Notes: generated by a model not told the origin, from the letters alone. 64,000 nt of DNA from Pseudomonadaceae bacterium (GCA_024743175.1 JANSXA010000003.1:310001-374000), one strand, 5' to 3'; numbered from the stretch's first letter, positions 1 through 9,281 are shown. Program-made: numbers and translations.

Positions 1-321
1 CGAGGCATCGGTTTGTGGGCAAAAGCCGCGACTTATCTGTTGCAGGACGCGGGTGAAGACACCTACGAAGCCAATCGATCGCTGGGTCTGCCGGATGATT
101 CCCGGGACTTCACCGATGCAGCTGTCCTGATAAAACACTTTGTTGGGACTGATGCTTTCCGCCTGCTTACAAACAATCCCAAGAAGGTTGAAGACCTGCA
201 GCTTTTTGGCCTGCGCGATATTACCCAGGAAAAACATGTCACCGGCGTCAGTGAATGGAATAAACGTTACCTCAGCGCAAAAAGGTTGTGGGGCCATAAA
301 CTTGATGACGAGGATATATAG
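1..321 (+). CDS. GTP cyclohydrolase II-like protein (RibA family), 3' part
   Basis: The reading frame is open from base 1, so the gene begins before the window; about 106 C-terminal residues are visible. RibA-family signatures are clear: RGIGL at the very start, a Tyr in ATYLLQD, DTYEAN, RLLTNNPKK, and the closing N-x-x-YL-x-x-K plus GHKL. GTP cyclohydrolase II opens GTP to start riboflavin synthesis in the cytoplasm. The segment is somewhat divergent (WAKAATY where typical RibA has xNKIRAY), so a RibA paralogue with another role cannot be excluded; the Zn-binding cysteines lie outside the window. The PI-PLC-like gene starts two bases after the stop and is probably co-transcribed. Confidence 0.8.
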   Translation, partial: RGIGLWAKAATYLLQDAGEDTYEANRSLGLPDDSRDFTDAAVLIKHFVGTDAFRLLTNNPKKVEDLQLFGLRDITQEKHVTGVSEWNKRYLSAKRLWGHKLDDEDI

Positions 322-323
322 GG

Positions 324-1292
324 GTGATGGAGAAAGTCATTGCGCTGCTCGTGCTGTTGTCAGCGGCAGGCTGTCAGCAGACGGTAGATAATCAGCTGCA
401 AAACAGTTTACGAATCAACGAACTGCAGTTTGTCGGCAGCCACAACAGCTATAAAAAGGCCATGTCGGAAAACTATGCGCAGGATCTGCGCCAGAGAAAT
501 CCACAAGCGGCGGCAAGCCTTGAATATGAACACATCCCGCTTGCCAGGCAGTTGGATCTCGGTCTGCGCAAGCTTGAGCTGGATGTTTTTGTGTTACCCC
601 AGGACAATGACTTCGCCGTGGGCCATGTGCAGGTCATTGATATGAACAGCCACTGCGACAGGTTAAGCATCTGCCTGGCCCAGGTGCGCCAATGGTCTGA
701 TGCCCATCCTTCACACGTGCCAATCTGGATCAGCTTCAATGCCAAAGACGGTGTAATTGCTGGTTTGCCGGATCCATTAGCCTTTACCGCCGATGCCCTG
801 AATAACCTGGACCAGCTGCTACAGGAGGCTTTGGGTGATCGTCTGATTCGCCCGCAGGATATTGTTGACCTCAAGTGGCCTGAGTTGGAGCAGGCCAGGG
901 GCAAGTTTCTGCTGATTCTTGATGAACAGGGCAGCAAACGGGAACACTACCTGCAGGGATGGCAACAGCGGCCAATGTTTGTCAACATCTCAGCTGATCA
1001 TCCTGCTGCTGCCATCATGATCATCAACGATCCGATAACGGAGCAGGCCAGGATCCGCCAGCTTGTGCAGCAGGGGTTCATGGTGCGCACCCGTGCAGAC
1101 GCCGATACCATGGAAGCCAGACAAGGGGATACAAGCCGTCGTGACGCCGCATTTGACAGTGGTGCTCAAGCCATCAGCACCGACTATTATCTGAGCACCA
1201 ATCCTTTTGGCACTGACTACTCTGTTGTGTTGCCCGGTGGGGTGCGGTGTAACCCTTTGTTAACCTCACAGCCCTGCAGCATTTCTGAATAA
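324..1292 (+). CDS. Lipoprotein, Ca2+-dependent phosphoinositide-specific phospholipase C-like
   Basis: The protein has 322 residues. A short signal peptide ends in a lipobox (LSAAGC, Cys17), so it should be exported and lipid-anchored. The domain opens with GSHNSYK (His40), followed by a KLELDVF strand near residue 85 and a second His in VGHVQV, the pattern of the Ca2+-dependent PI-PLC family related to GDPD-type TIM barrels. These enzymes cleave phosphodiester bonds of phospholipid head groups; the bacterial substrate is usually unknown. The start is GTG immediately followed by ATG; either could be used, and the signal peptide fits both. It follows the RibA-like gene by two bases. Confidence 0.75.
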   Translation: MMEKVIALLVLLSAAGCQQTVDNQLQNSLRINELQFVGSHNSYKKAMSENYAQDLRQRNPQAAASLEYEHIPLARQLDLGLRKLELDVFVLPQDNDFAVGHVQVIDMNSHCDRLSICLAQVRQWSDAHPSHVPIWISFNAKDGVIAGLPDPLAFTADALNNLDQLLQEALGDRLIRPQDIVDLKWPELEQARGKFLLILDEQGSKREHYLQGWQQRPMFVNISADHPAAAIMIINDPITEQARIRQLVQQGFMVRTRADADTMEARQGDTSRRDAAFDSGAQAISTDYYLSTNPFGTDYSVVLPGGVRCNPLLTSQPCSISE

Positions 1293-1307
1293 TCCGGCTC
1301 CTTTGTT

Positions 1308-2078
1308 TCAGACCTGCTGAATATGTCTGGCCAGGATTTGATTAAACACATCCGGTTGTTCGAAGTAGGGAGAATGTCCAGCGTCAGCGACCTCAGTTAA
1401 CGTTGCGGCAGGAAAGTGTGGCAGATAAGAAGACAATAGTGGCTGCGGAAAAAGCGGATCTTCCGCGCCCGCAATCAGTAGCGTTGGGCACGTGATGGCC
1501 TGCAACTGGTCCAGTTGCACCACGTCTTCTTTTTTCAGCAGCGTGGATAACTTGTCCCAGGAAAATTCTGTGTTGAAATTATTGATGGACTCATATAGCT
1601 GCATCAAGGCGGGTCTGCCGCGAGTGACCTGTGACATGGATGCCTGTATACCGCCGGTGTCACGACCGCGGGCACTGGTTAACGATTTCATGGCCGGGGT
1701 AGGGTTCGGATTTACAATGCCCCCGGAAGTACAGCTCAAGGTCAATGACCGCACCCGGTCAGGGGCGTCCAGCGTTGTGCGCAGGACGGTAAAGCCGCCC
1801 ATGGACTGTCCGACGAGGTGTGCTTTGTCGATGTTCAGCTCGTCCATAATGGCCAATAGATCGTCGCGAAACTGATGCACGGAGATTTCTCCAGTGCTGG
1901 GCGAGCGTGCAAAATAGCGATGATCAAACGCGACGCATTGATATGCTGATGAAAAGTGGGCAATTTGATTAAACCAGATGGCTGCGTTGCCTCCGGCGCC
2001 ATGTGCAAAGATCAGTGCGGGACCGCTGCCCACGGTTTCAAAGTAGATTTGTGCGCCGGGTCTGTCGAGAACGGGCAT
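1308..2078 (-). CDS. Alpha/beta-hydrolase fold protein
   Basis: The protein has 256 residues. HGAGG (26-30) forms the oxyanion turn, the nucleophile elbow is GQSMGG with Ser92, the acid is Asp207 in GAEDPLFP, and the base is His235 in AGHSPYF. This is a complete triad and a normal length for soluble esterases or C-C hydrolases. The start at 2078 is chosen because AGGAG lies about 6 bases before this ATG; a longer frame to 2129 lacks such a site and would run almost into the divergent gene. The substrate cannot be read from sequence. It faces a divergent enoyl-CoA hydratase gene, suggesting a role in acyl or ester catabolism. Confidence 0.85.
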   Translation of the reverse strand: MPVLDRPGAQIYFETVGSGPALIFAHGAGGNAAIWFNQIAHFSSAYQCVAFDHRYFARSPSTGEISVHQFRDDLLAIMDELNIDKAHLVGQSMGGFTVLRTTLDAPDRVRSLTLSCTSGGIVNPNPTPAMKSLTSARGRDTGGIQASMSQVTRGRPALMQLYESINNFNTEFSWDKLSTLLKKEDVVQLDQLQAITCPTLLIAGAEDPLFPQPLLSSYLPHFPAATLTEVADAGHSPYFEQPDVFNQILARHIQQV

Positions 2079-2131
2079 TTTTGCTCCTAAACATTCACTG
2101 AGAATATCGATGATACCGGGAGATCCCAAGC

Positions 2132-2959
2132 GTGAACGATAACTTACTTAACTATGAAGTGGTTAACCATGTGGCGCGTATTACCATGAACCGGCCGCGC
2201 TACAGAAACGCGCAGAGCCGCGCGCTGCTCGAAGCTATGGATGATGCGTTTGCCAGCGCCCAGGCAGACAGAAACGTACATGTTATTGCGCTGTTTGGTG
2301 CGGGAGATCATTTCAGCGCTGGTCACGATCTGGGGTCAGCAGACGAGCTGGCGGATCGTGCCCAGGATCCATTACAGGATGGGTTGCGTGGCCGCTACGA
2401 CCATTCCCGGGAACACTTTGTAGATAAGACCATGCGCTGGCGCAATCTACCCAAACCGACAATTGCCGGCGTGCAGGGGTATGCCATATTTGCCGGCTGG
2501 ATGGTGGCCAGTGCCATGGATATTATTTACGCCGCAGACAACGCCATGTTGCTGGCGGCAAATTTTCAATACTTCTCGGTACCCTGGGATGTTGCGCCGC
2601 GTAAAGCCAAAGAAATGCTCTACGAGTCGCGATTTATTGATGCCGATGAAGCGGCAGAGTTGGGCCTTGTGAACCGCGTGGTGCCTGCAGCTGACCTGCA
2701 TCAGGCAGTGATTGACTATGCTGAACGTATCGCCGCAAACGACCCGTTTCAGCTGCGCATGATGAAGCTGGCGGTCAATCAGATGCAGGACGGCCAGGGG
2801 TTTGCTGCGCACATTACCGCTGCCCATCATATGCACATGCTGTCTTCTGAGGGAGAAAAAGACCCGGACTATGCGTTGCGTGTACCGCCAGGCCAACAAC
2901 GGCCGATGGTGGCAAAGGCGTTTGAGAACTATGCACGGTACAAGGCCCGCGGTGAGTGA
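2132..2959 (+). CDS. Enoyl-CoA hydratase/isomerase (crotonase) family protein
   Basis: The 275-residue length is typical of crotonases. The first oxyanion-hole segment is FGAGDHFSAGHDL (about 53-65), and the second region is GYAIFAGWMVASAMD (about 127-141). Crotonases act on acyl-CoA thioesters as hydratases, isomerases or hydrolases; the exact reaction is not predictable here. GTG at 2132 is used as the start because it places the conserved first beta strand (NYEVVNHVARITMNRP) at the normal distance from the N terminus. The gene leads a same-strand run to about 9.28 kb with overlaps or very short gaps, so operon expression is likely. Confidence 0.85.
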   Translation: MNDNLLNYEVVNHVARITMNRPRYRNAQSRALLEAMDDAFASAQADRNVHVIALFGAGDHFSAGHDLGSADELADRAQDPLQDGLRGRYDHSREHFVDKTMRWRNLPKPTIAGVQGYAIFAGWMVASAMDIIYAADNAMLLAANFQYFSVPWDVAPRKAKEMLYESRFIDADEAAELGLVNRVVPAADLHQAVIDYAERIAANDPFQLRMMKLAVNQMQDGQGFAAHITAAHHMHMLSSEGEKDPDYALRVPPGQQRPMVAKAFENYARYKARGE

Positions 2960-3749
2960 AGTTAATGAGTCGTTCTGGTGCAACCCACCCTGGCAGGGAG
3001 GTGCGCGCACCCAACGTCTGGGTTTAAAACCGGTTGACCTTTCGACCTGGCTGGCCGTGACACCCGATGCGGTACAGTTGGACAATAAACTCCAGCAGCT
3101 CACCGCACGTTACGCGGAAGTGGTGCAGGTGCCCGCGCAGACCCGCGAGCTGGATGCCATGTTGTGTCAACTGCCGTGGCCTGGCCAAACAACGTATCAA
3201 TTTCCACACCTCATCGCCAATCTGGCTCTGAGGGTTGCAGATGACCTGTGTGTGATCGATGTCGCGGACCAACAGCGGCTGGTAGCCGCCTGTTTATGTG
3301 CACCCAGTTACTGGCACCTGTTAGATAAAATCGGCCAGCCGTTGTCTGAGGTCCATGCGCCGGTACCTGGTCTGAATGACAATATCGGTGCAAACATTCA
3401 GCGTTTTATCGATCGCGCACCACAGGGGCATCCGTTTATGCGCAGTAACTGGTTCCTGCACGGTGACGCGCAGCTGTTTCATAACGGGCCGGAAACTGAC
3501 CTGCGGATGCCTGTTGATCAATGGGTTCTGCGCAGTGAAAAACAGACTCTGTGCCGCTGCTCCGAGCGATACCTTCTATTTACCATACAGATCACTTGTG
3601 AGCCGCTCTCACACATCGCACATTTTCCTGTTGCGCAGCGAGATATGCTCAAGTCACTGCAGTTGATGGATGAAAATGAAGTGACGCATTTTGGTGGGGT
3701 GGCCAAATGCAGGCAATTGACTGATTATGTTGAATCTTTCACTCAATAA
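2952..3749 (+). CDS. DUF3445 protein, heme-dependent oxidative N-demethylase-like
   Basis: About 265 residues. The sequence follows the DUF3445 (HDOD-type) family: an N-terminal RLGLKPVDLSTWL, a central WHLLDKIGQPLSEVHAPVP, then RSNWFLHGD, and late LRSEKQTLCR followed by LLFTIQI. Characterised members bind heme and take part in oxidative N-demethylation, for example in dimethylamine or choline-like metabolism. Two starts are possible: ATG at 2931, or GTG at 2952, which has AAGG six bases upstream and overlaps the preceding stop by eight bases. I prefer 2952 as a coupled start. The electron-transfer partners sometimes found beside DUF3445 genes are not obvious nearby. Confidence 0.7.
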   Translation: MSEVNESFWCNPPWQGGARTQRLGLKPVDLSTWLAVTPDAVQLDNKLQQLTARYAEVVQVPAQTRELDAMLCQLPWPGQTTYQFPHLIANLALRVADDLCVIDVADQQRLVAACLCAPSYWHLLDKIGQPLSEVHAPVPGLNDNIGANIQRFIDRAPQGHPFMRSNWFLHGDAQLFHNGPETDLRMPVDQWVLRSEKQTLCRCSERYLLFTIQITCEPLSHIAHFPVAQRDMLKSLQLMDENEVTHFGGVAKCRQLTDYVESFTQ

Positions 3750-3758
3750 GTTGGACTG

Positions 3759-6700
3759 TTGCCTGTTTTGAAAGCCTCTTTTCTGAAAGCCTCTGTTTTA
3801 TGCCTGTTCCTGTTTGCTTGTTTTTCACATGCCGACAATTCACTGCCCCTCACACCCAACCAAACTGTCTCGATGACCCTGGATCAGGCGACATGGATGT
3901 CGATGGACATTTCACCTGATGGTAAAACAGTGGTTCTTGAGGTTCTGGGAGATCTTTATCTGTTACCCATCGAAGGGGGTAAAGCCACACCACTCGAAAC
4001 AGGTCTGCATTTTGACAGCCAGCCACAATACTCACCGGATGGTAAATCTCTTGTTTTCATAAGCGACCGTGATGGCTCTGAAGAAGTCTGGGTGCTGGAC
4101 CTTGAGCAGGATGTTGCCAGGCAGTTGACCACCAGCAACGATCGACTTGAATACGCTTCACCTGCCTGGTCTCCGGATGGTCGTACTGTTCTGGTATCCA
4201 GAAGTACCTTCGATGTCGGCACTTTTGAGTTGTGGGCTTTTCCGATTGAGGGTGGCTCAGGTGTGCAGATCACCAAAGCGAAACCTAAAGCGAATACACC
4301 TCGCGGGCAAAGGCATAACGCGCTGGGTGCGGTTTTTGAGCCAAGTGGTCGTTATGTGTATTACGCCCGGAAATCAGGCGGGTTTGGCTACAACGTTGGT
4401 TTTCCGCTGTGGCAGATTGCACGCAGAGATCTGCAGAGCGGCGCTGAAGATATCATCACATCTGTTCAAGGTAGTGCCATACGTCCGATCCTGTCTCCGG
4501 ACGGGCAAACCATGGTCTATGGCACGCGTTATGAGCAGCAGACCGGTCTGCGTGTGCGTAACCTTGTCAGTGGTGCAGATCGCTGGCTGGCATATCCCAT
4601 TGTCAGAGATGAACAGGAATCCAGATTTACCCGGGACCTTCTGCCTGGATATGCATTCACACCGGATGGGCAGGCTGTTCTGAGCACCAGAGATGGTCGG
4701 CTGATCCGCATCGAACTGCAAGACCGTTCGATCAGCAACATTGATTTTGAAATCAGCGTTGAAAAGCAGATCGTTGAACGGCTCGCTTTCACCTATCGAA
4801 CCGGGTTGGGTCCAGTGAAAGCGCGTATTCTGTCAGATGCTGTGGTTGCACCGGATCGCAGCGCCGTGGCTTTCTCCGCGTTTGCACGCATTTATGTTTA
4901 CCGTTTCAAAACCGGAAAGGTCGAAGCGATCACGCCACCGGAGCGCATAGCCGCAATGCCCGCCTGGTCCCCGGACAGTAAACTGCTGGCTTACGTCTCC
5001 TGGTCTGACAACGGTGGCCATATCTATCGCACTCGGCCGCGTTCGGGTGGGCGGCAACGGCAACTTTCCCGCGATGCAGGTTTTTATTCCTCGCCAGTCT
5101 GGTCGCCGGACGGTCAACGCATTGTGGCGATGCGCAGTTCGGATCAGGCGCGCCAGGTCAGAGCCAGTCGACCCGGGCCAGGGCATGCCGCAGATGTTGT
5201 ATGGTTGGACAGCAAAGGTGGCGCGACCAACCTTGTGACTCCGGGGCGTGGTTATGATCGCCCGCATTTTGGTCCAGAAGCAGATCGCATTTATCTGCAG
5301 GCGAGTAGTCCACCATCGCCGGGAAAATCCAGAGCAGGATTAGTCTCGCTGCGTTTTGACGGTACCGACCGACGGGAAGTATTAGCCGTCAGTGGTCCTG
5401 GATCCTTCAACCGTGGAGAAGATGTTGGTGCGGAGATGATGCAGATCTCGCCTGATGGCCAGTATGTGCTGTTCAAACAGGCGGGTCAGGTTTACGTTGC
5501 GCAACTGTTGGCCTATGTACCCCTGCAGAAGATTTCACTCAGTAAGCCAGCGTTACCACTGGTGAAGTTAACCGACGTTGGCGCTGACTTCATTGGCTGG
5601 GCGGATGAGGGCAACATTGTTTATTGGAGCGTGGGGAATCGTCTCTATCAACGTAGCCTCAGCTCGCTCGAGTTCCGCAGCGCAGAAGAGGATGAGGAAA
5701 AATCGCAAGCAGAGTCTGAATATGCGGATGCCTCGGACACCTCGGACACCTCTGAGCAGGTAGACGAAAGTGAGGACCTGCTTGAAGCGCACAGTGCCGT
5801 TGAGCAGGTCGATATCAATGTTTACATGCCGCGCTACAAACCTGATGGCATGATCGCACTGACCGACGCCACCCTGCTGACCATGGGGCCAGCAGGCGTC
5901 ATTGAAGATGCAGTTGTACTGGTGGAAGGTGATCGTATTGTCAGCGTCGGTCCGCGCGAAGCGGTTGAGATACCTGCTGAAGTTCGTGTTTTCTCAGTCA
6001 ATGGACGCTTTATATTACCCGGGTTTGTTAACACTCACGCGCACTTCAGAGGTGCTCGAGGCGTGCCCACACAATCCAATGCGTCATTTCTCGCCAGCCT
6101 CGCCTACGGTGTAACAACCGCCATTGATGTGCAGCCGGGTACGGTAGATTTATTAACCGACCAGGATCGTGTTGATGCAGGTCTTATGATTGGTCCGCGC
6201 GCTTTCTCAACCGGACCGGGCATTTTCAATAACAACAATTTTTCGTCGAAGTCACATGCGGCTGCTGTGTTGCAGCGATACAAGGACCTGTATCGGGTCA
6301 ATAACATCAAAGCCTATGTGTCCGGCTCGCGCAAACAGCGCCAGTGGTTGATCGAGGCGGCGCGCGAACTGAGGGTGATGCCCACTACTGAAGGTTATCT
6401 CGACATGAAAGTTGATCTGACCCACATCCTCGACGGCTTCAGCGGTTTAGAGCACAACTTTCCGCTTCCCACTTTATATGCAGATGTGATTGTACTGGCG
6501 GCAGCATCACAGATTGCCTACACCCCGGCATTGCTGGTGAACTATGGCGGCCCTTCAGCGGAAAACTGGTTCTACTCGCAGCGGTCACCTCACGATGATG
6601 CCAAGTTGCGCCGTTTTACACCCTATGCAGACCTTGCGGCACGCACATTGCGCCGTCGCTGGTTCCATGAACGGGAGTATATTTTTACCGAAGCAGCCCG

Positions 6701-7103
6701 TTCATCACGAAAAATTTTCGAGGCAGGTGGCCAGGTGGGCATTGGTGGTCACGGTCAGCTGCAGGGGCTGGGTTATCACTGGGAACTGCAGGCCATTGCC
6801 AGCGGCGGTTACAGCAACCTGCAGGCACTGCAGCTGGCAACCATTGGTGGCGCTCGCATGTTGGGTCTGGCACAGGATCTGGGCTCTGTTGAAGAGGGTA
6901 AACTTGCAGACCTTGTGATTCTGGACCAGGATCCGCGTATTGATCTGAGCCATACAACAGCATTGAGCCATGTCATGAAGGGTGGTGTGCTGTATGCAGC
7001 AGACAGCCTTGATGAAGTCTGGCCAGAACAGCAACCCCTGCCGACACAATGGTGGTGGCAATCCGGTCCGGAACAACTCACACAAGAGCAGATAAATGAC
7101 TGA
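3759..7103 (+). CDS. Secreted TolB-like beta-propeller / amidohydrolase fusion protein
   Basis: The protein has 1114 residues. A signal peptide (hydrophobic core, end near FSHADN) is followed by many SPDG(K/R/Q) propeller repeats (about 35-620), an acidic Ser/Glu/Asp linker (about 645-690) and an amidohydrolase domain with NTHAHFRG (His760, His762), a later ligand candidate His899 in GLEHNF, and a C-terminal EEGKLADLVILD. This architecture is known in periplasmic putative peptidase or imidase-like amidohydrolases. No ATG is available; TTG at 3759 (or 3768) just after the previous stop is the only reasonable start. The stop overlaps the MlrC-like gene by eight bases. A periplasmic hydrolase of cyclic amides or peptides is a reasonable guess, not proven. 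Confidence 0.85.
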   Translation: MPVLKASFLKASVLCLFLFACFSHADNSLPLTPNQTVSMTLDQATWMSMDISPDGKTVVLEVLGDLYLLPIEGGKATPLETGLHFDSQPQYSPDGKSLVFISDRDGSEEVWVLDLEQDVARQLTTSNDRLEYASPAWSPDGRTVLVSRSTFDVGTFELWAFPIEGGSGVQITKAKPKANTPRGQRHNALGAVFEPSGRYVYYARKSGGFGYNVGFPLWQIARRDLQSGAEDIITSVQGSAIRPILSPDGQTMVYGTRYEQQTGLRVRNLVSGADRWLAYPIVRDEQESRFTRDLLPGYAFTPDGQAVLSTRDGRLIRIELQDRSISNIDFEISVEKQIVERLAFTYRTGLGPVKARILSDAVVAPDRSAVAFSAFARIYVYRFKTGKVEAITPPERIAAMPAWSPDSKLLAYVSWSDNGGHIYRTRPRSGGRQRQLSRDAGFYSSPVWSPDGQRIVAMRSSDQARQVRASRPGPGHAADVVWLDSKGGATNLVTPGRGYDRPHFGPEADRIYLQASSPPSPGKSRAGLVSLRFDGTDRREVLAVSGPGSFNRGEDVGAEMMQISPDGQYVLFKQAGQVYVAQLLAYVPLQKISLSKPALPLVKLTDVGADFIGWADEGNIVYWSVGNRLYQRSLSSLEFRSAEEDEEKSQAESEYADASDTSDTSEQVDESEDLLEAHSAVEQVDINVYMPRYKPDGMIALTDATLLTMGPAGVIEDAVVLVEGDRIVSVGPREAVEIPAEVRVFSVNGRFILPGFVNTHAHFRGARGVPTQSNASFLASLAYGVTTAIDVQPGTVDLLTDQDRVDAGLMIGPRAFSTGPGIFNNNNFSSKSHAAAVLQRYKDLYRVNNIKAYVSGSRKQRQWLIEAARELRVMPTTEGYLDMKVDLTHILDGFSGLEHNFPLPTLYADVIVLAAASQIAYTPALLVNYGGPSAENWFYSQRSPHDDAKLRRFTPYADLAARTLRRRWFHEREYIFTEAARSSRKIFEAGGQVGIGGHGQLQGLGYHWELQAIASGGYSNLQALQLATIGGARMLGLAQDLGSVEEGKLADLVILDQDPRIDLSHTTALSHVMKGGVLYAADSLDEVWPEQQPLPTQWWWQSGPEQLTQEQIND

Positions 7104-8574
7104 TAAAAAGCAGCTGCGGATTGCACTGGCGGGTATCTCACACGAAACGAATACTTACTGTCAGGGACAAACACCCAAAGCAGACTTTTATACTTTGCGG
7201 GGCGCAAAAATGCTGGCTTCCGCGGGGCAGGAGTCTGATGTCGGCGGTGCTGTTGATGCCTGTGTAAGCCAGGGTTTTGAGCCTGTACCTGTTCTGTTTG
7301 CTTCAACTCAACCGTCTGGCACCATAGCTCGCGAAGCCTATGAAGAATTCAAGGAAGAAATCCTGACGGGTCTGACCGCCGCGGCACCTCTGGATGGATG
7401 TGTACTGTTACTGCACGGCGCCGGCGTGGTGGATGGCATTGAAGATCTTGAAGGTGACCTGGCTCAGGCGGTTCGTGAAGTGCTGGGCGACATCCCTATA
7501 ACCGCGACCTTCGATCTGCATGGCAACGCCACACAGTTCATGGCAGATCAGCTTAATGGCATCTTTGTCTGTCGTCAGTACCCGCATATCGATTTACATC
7601 TGCGTGCGGCAGATGCGGTTGCAGCAATCCTGGATATGCTTGAGCGCGGCGTCAACGCGACCTGTCATCTCCTGTCTCTACCCATCCTGCTGCCAACCAC
7701 GACAACCTTTGAAGGCGTTGGTGAAGCGACCCTGGCTGATCTGCTGGACCTGCAGGCACGGACACCGTGTGTGGATCTGAGCTGGTTTCACGGTTTCCCG
7801 TACACGGATGTGGCACACGTTGGAAGTTCTGTTGTGGCAACCTGTTATCCGGAACAGCTCGAGCAGGCACAGGTGGCGATAGCCTCATTTGCGCAACAGC
7901 TGTGGGATGGGCGTGAACAGTTTCGAGCGCGGTCATTGGACGCACAGCAAGCGCTGGCAGAAGCCCAACAGTGTGACAGCTTTCCAGTGGTTATCCATGA
8001 AACCTCAGATAACTGTGGTGGAGGATCTCCTGGTGACGGTACACATCTGTTGCGCGCAATGCTCGACGCTGGCCTGGGTAATGAGGCCTGTTTTGCTTTT
8101 CTGGTAGATGCAGAAACTGCGACTCAGGCACACAAGGCAGGTGTGGGTAGCAGTATTGCGATCAGGCTCGGCGGCAAAACAGATCAGCTTCATGGTGAAC
8201 CTGTTGAAACTACAGCTTATGTCAAAGCATTACATGATGGACGTCTGATCATGCAGCATATGTTTCGCGGTGCGCCGATTAACATTGGACCCATGGCCCG
8301 GCTTGTTATAGATGATATGGACGTTGTGGTCAGCTCAAGACGAAGCCAGACTTTTGATCGTGAACCGTTTCTGGCGGTGGGTATTGATGTGCATAGATAT
8401 AAATATGTTACCCTCAAGAGCAGTAACCATTTCCGTGCCGGTTTCCAACACCTGGCCAGTCAGATTGTCACCGCAGACACCCCAGGTTTGACCACACACC
8501 AGATTGAAATTTTTCCGCGACAGAAAACCAAACGCAGATTGTGGCCAATTGATTCTCAAGCGAGTTATCCATGA
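7096..8574 (+). CDS. M81 family metallopeptidase (MlrC-like)
   Basis: The 492-residue length is normal for the family. It starts with IALAGISHETNTY, the standard M81 opening. Likely zinc ligands are Asp140 and His142 in TFDLHGN and His164 in QYPHIDLH; the C-terminal domain has the DNCGGGSPGDGTH loop. The family is named for MlrC, which degrades linear products of microcystin, but most members sit in non-microcystin organisms and probably cleave amide bonds in other small peptides or cyclic compounds. No signal peptide is seen, so it is cytoplasmic. It overlaps both neighbours, so it is coupled to the periplasmic amidohydrolase before it. Confidence 0.88.
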   Translation: MTDKKQLRIALAGISHETNTYCQGQTPKADFYTLRGAKMLASAGQESDVGGAVDACVSQGFEPVPVLFASTQPSGTIAREAYEEFKEEILTGLTAAAPLDGCVLLLHGAGVVDGIEDLEGDLAQAVREVLGDIPITATFDLHGNATQFMADQLNGIFVCRQYPHIDLHLRAADAVAAILDMLERGVNATCHLLSLPILLPTTTTFEGVGEATLADLLDLQARTPCVDLSWFHGFPYTDVAHVGSSVVATCYPEQLEQAQVAIASFAQQLWDGREQFRARSLDAQQALAEAQQCDSFPVVIHETSDNCGGGSPGDGTHLLRAMLDAGLGNEACFAFLVDAETATQAHKAGVGSSIAIRLGGKTDQLHGEPVETTAYVKALHDGRLIMQHMFRGAPINIGPMARLVIDDMDVVVSSRRSQTFDREPFLAVGIDVHRYKYVTLKSSNHFRAGFQHLASQIVTADTPGLTTHQIEIFPRQKTKRRLWPIDSQASYP

Positions 8575-9281
8575 AAAAATCGGTATGTCTCATTACAGGC
8601 GTTGGACCAGGCACTGGCACGGCGCTGGTGAAAACCTTCTGTGCCGATTACGAAGTAGCGATGCTGGCCCGTAGCGAACAGCGCCTGCTGGATCTCAGTG
8701 CCGAGCACGAGACAGCCCATGCCTTTCCCTGTGATGTGACAGATACAGCGGCTCTGCAGGCAGTGCTGGCAGATGTTGAAGAAAAGCTCGGCCCTCCAAC
8801 TATTGTTGTGCACAACGCAGTGGGTGGTGCCTTCGGTAGTTTCATGGATATTGATCCCGAAGTACTTAATCAGAACTTTCAGGTCAACACCATGGCACTT
8901 TTACACCTGGCACGGCTGGTGGCGCCAGCAATGGTAGCGGCGGGTGAGGGTGCAATTGTGGTAACAGGCAATACGTCCGCCTACCGAGGCCTGGCAAATT
9001 TTGCCGGGTTTGCGCCCAGTAAGGCGGCGCAACGGGTGCTGGCTGAAGCCATCGCCCGTGACCTCGGGCCTAAGGGTGTGCACGTCAGCTATGTTGCCAT
9101 AGACGCCGTTATTGACCTGCCGTGGACCCGCAAGCTGTATGAAGGCAAGCCTGATGAGTTTTTCTGTCAACCCATGGATATTGCGGCAGAGTGTTATCGC
9201 CTGGCGTTGCAGCCGCGATCAGCCTGGTCTTTTTCATCGGTGATACGGCCATTCGGTGAAAACTGGTCACTGAATCAATAA
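8571..9281 (+). CDS. Short-chain dehydrogenase/reductase family protein lacking catalytic Tyr
   Basis: The protein has 236 residues with a Rossmann fold: glycine motif TGVGPGTG (about 9-16), CDVTD for cofactor binding and VHNAVGG in place of NNAG. The YxxxK active site reads F-A-P-S-K (Phe147, Lys151), so the Tyr that donates the proton is absent. SDR subfamilies with FAxxK are known, often annotated only as SDR, so this is likely a subfamily trait rather than damage; it may bind NAD(P) without classical oxidoreductase chemistry. The ATG overlaps the previous stop in ATGA, so it ends the coupled run that begins at 2132. Confidence 0.8.
   Translation: MKKSVCLITGVGPGTGTALVKTFCADYEVAMLARSEQRLLDLSAEHETAHAFPCDVTDTAALQAVLADVEEKLGPPTIVVHNAVGGAFGSFMDIDPEVLNQNFQVNTMALLHLARLVAPAMVAAGEGAIVVTGNTSAYRGLANFAGFAPSKAAQRVLAEAIARDLGPKGVHVSYVAIDAVIDLPWTRKLYEGKPDEFFCQPMDIAAECYRLALQPRSAWSFSSVIRPFGENWSLNQ

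Noticed and set aside
2079-2129. Longer N terminus for the alpha/beta hydrolase
   Set aside because: The ATG at 2078 has AGGAG at good spacing and gives the normal family start.
2447-3103. 218-residue leftward frame across the crotonase end
   Set aside because: It crosses two well supported rightward genes and has no recognisable motif.
5728-5752. Short direct repeat (cggacacct) in the amidohydrolase linker
   Set aside because: A simple repeat in a low-complexity acidic linker; no further structure.
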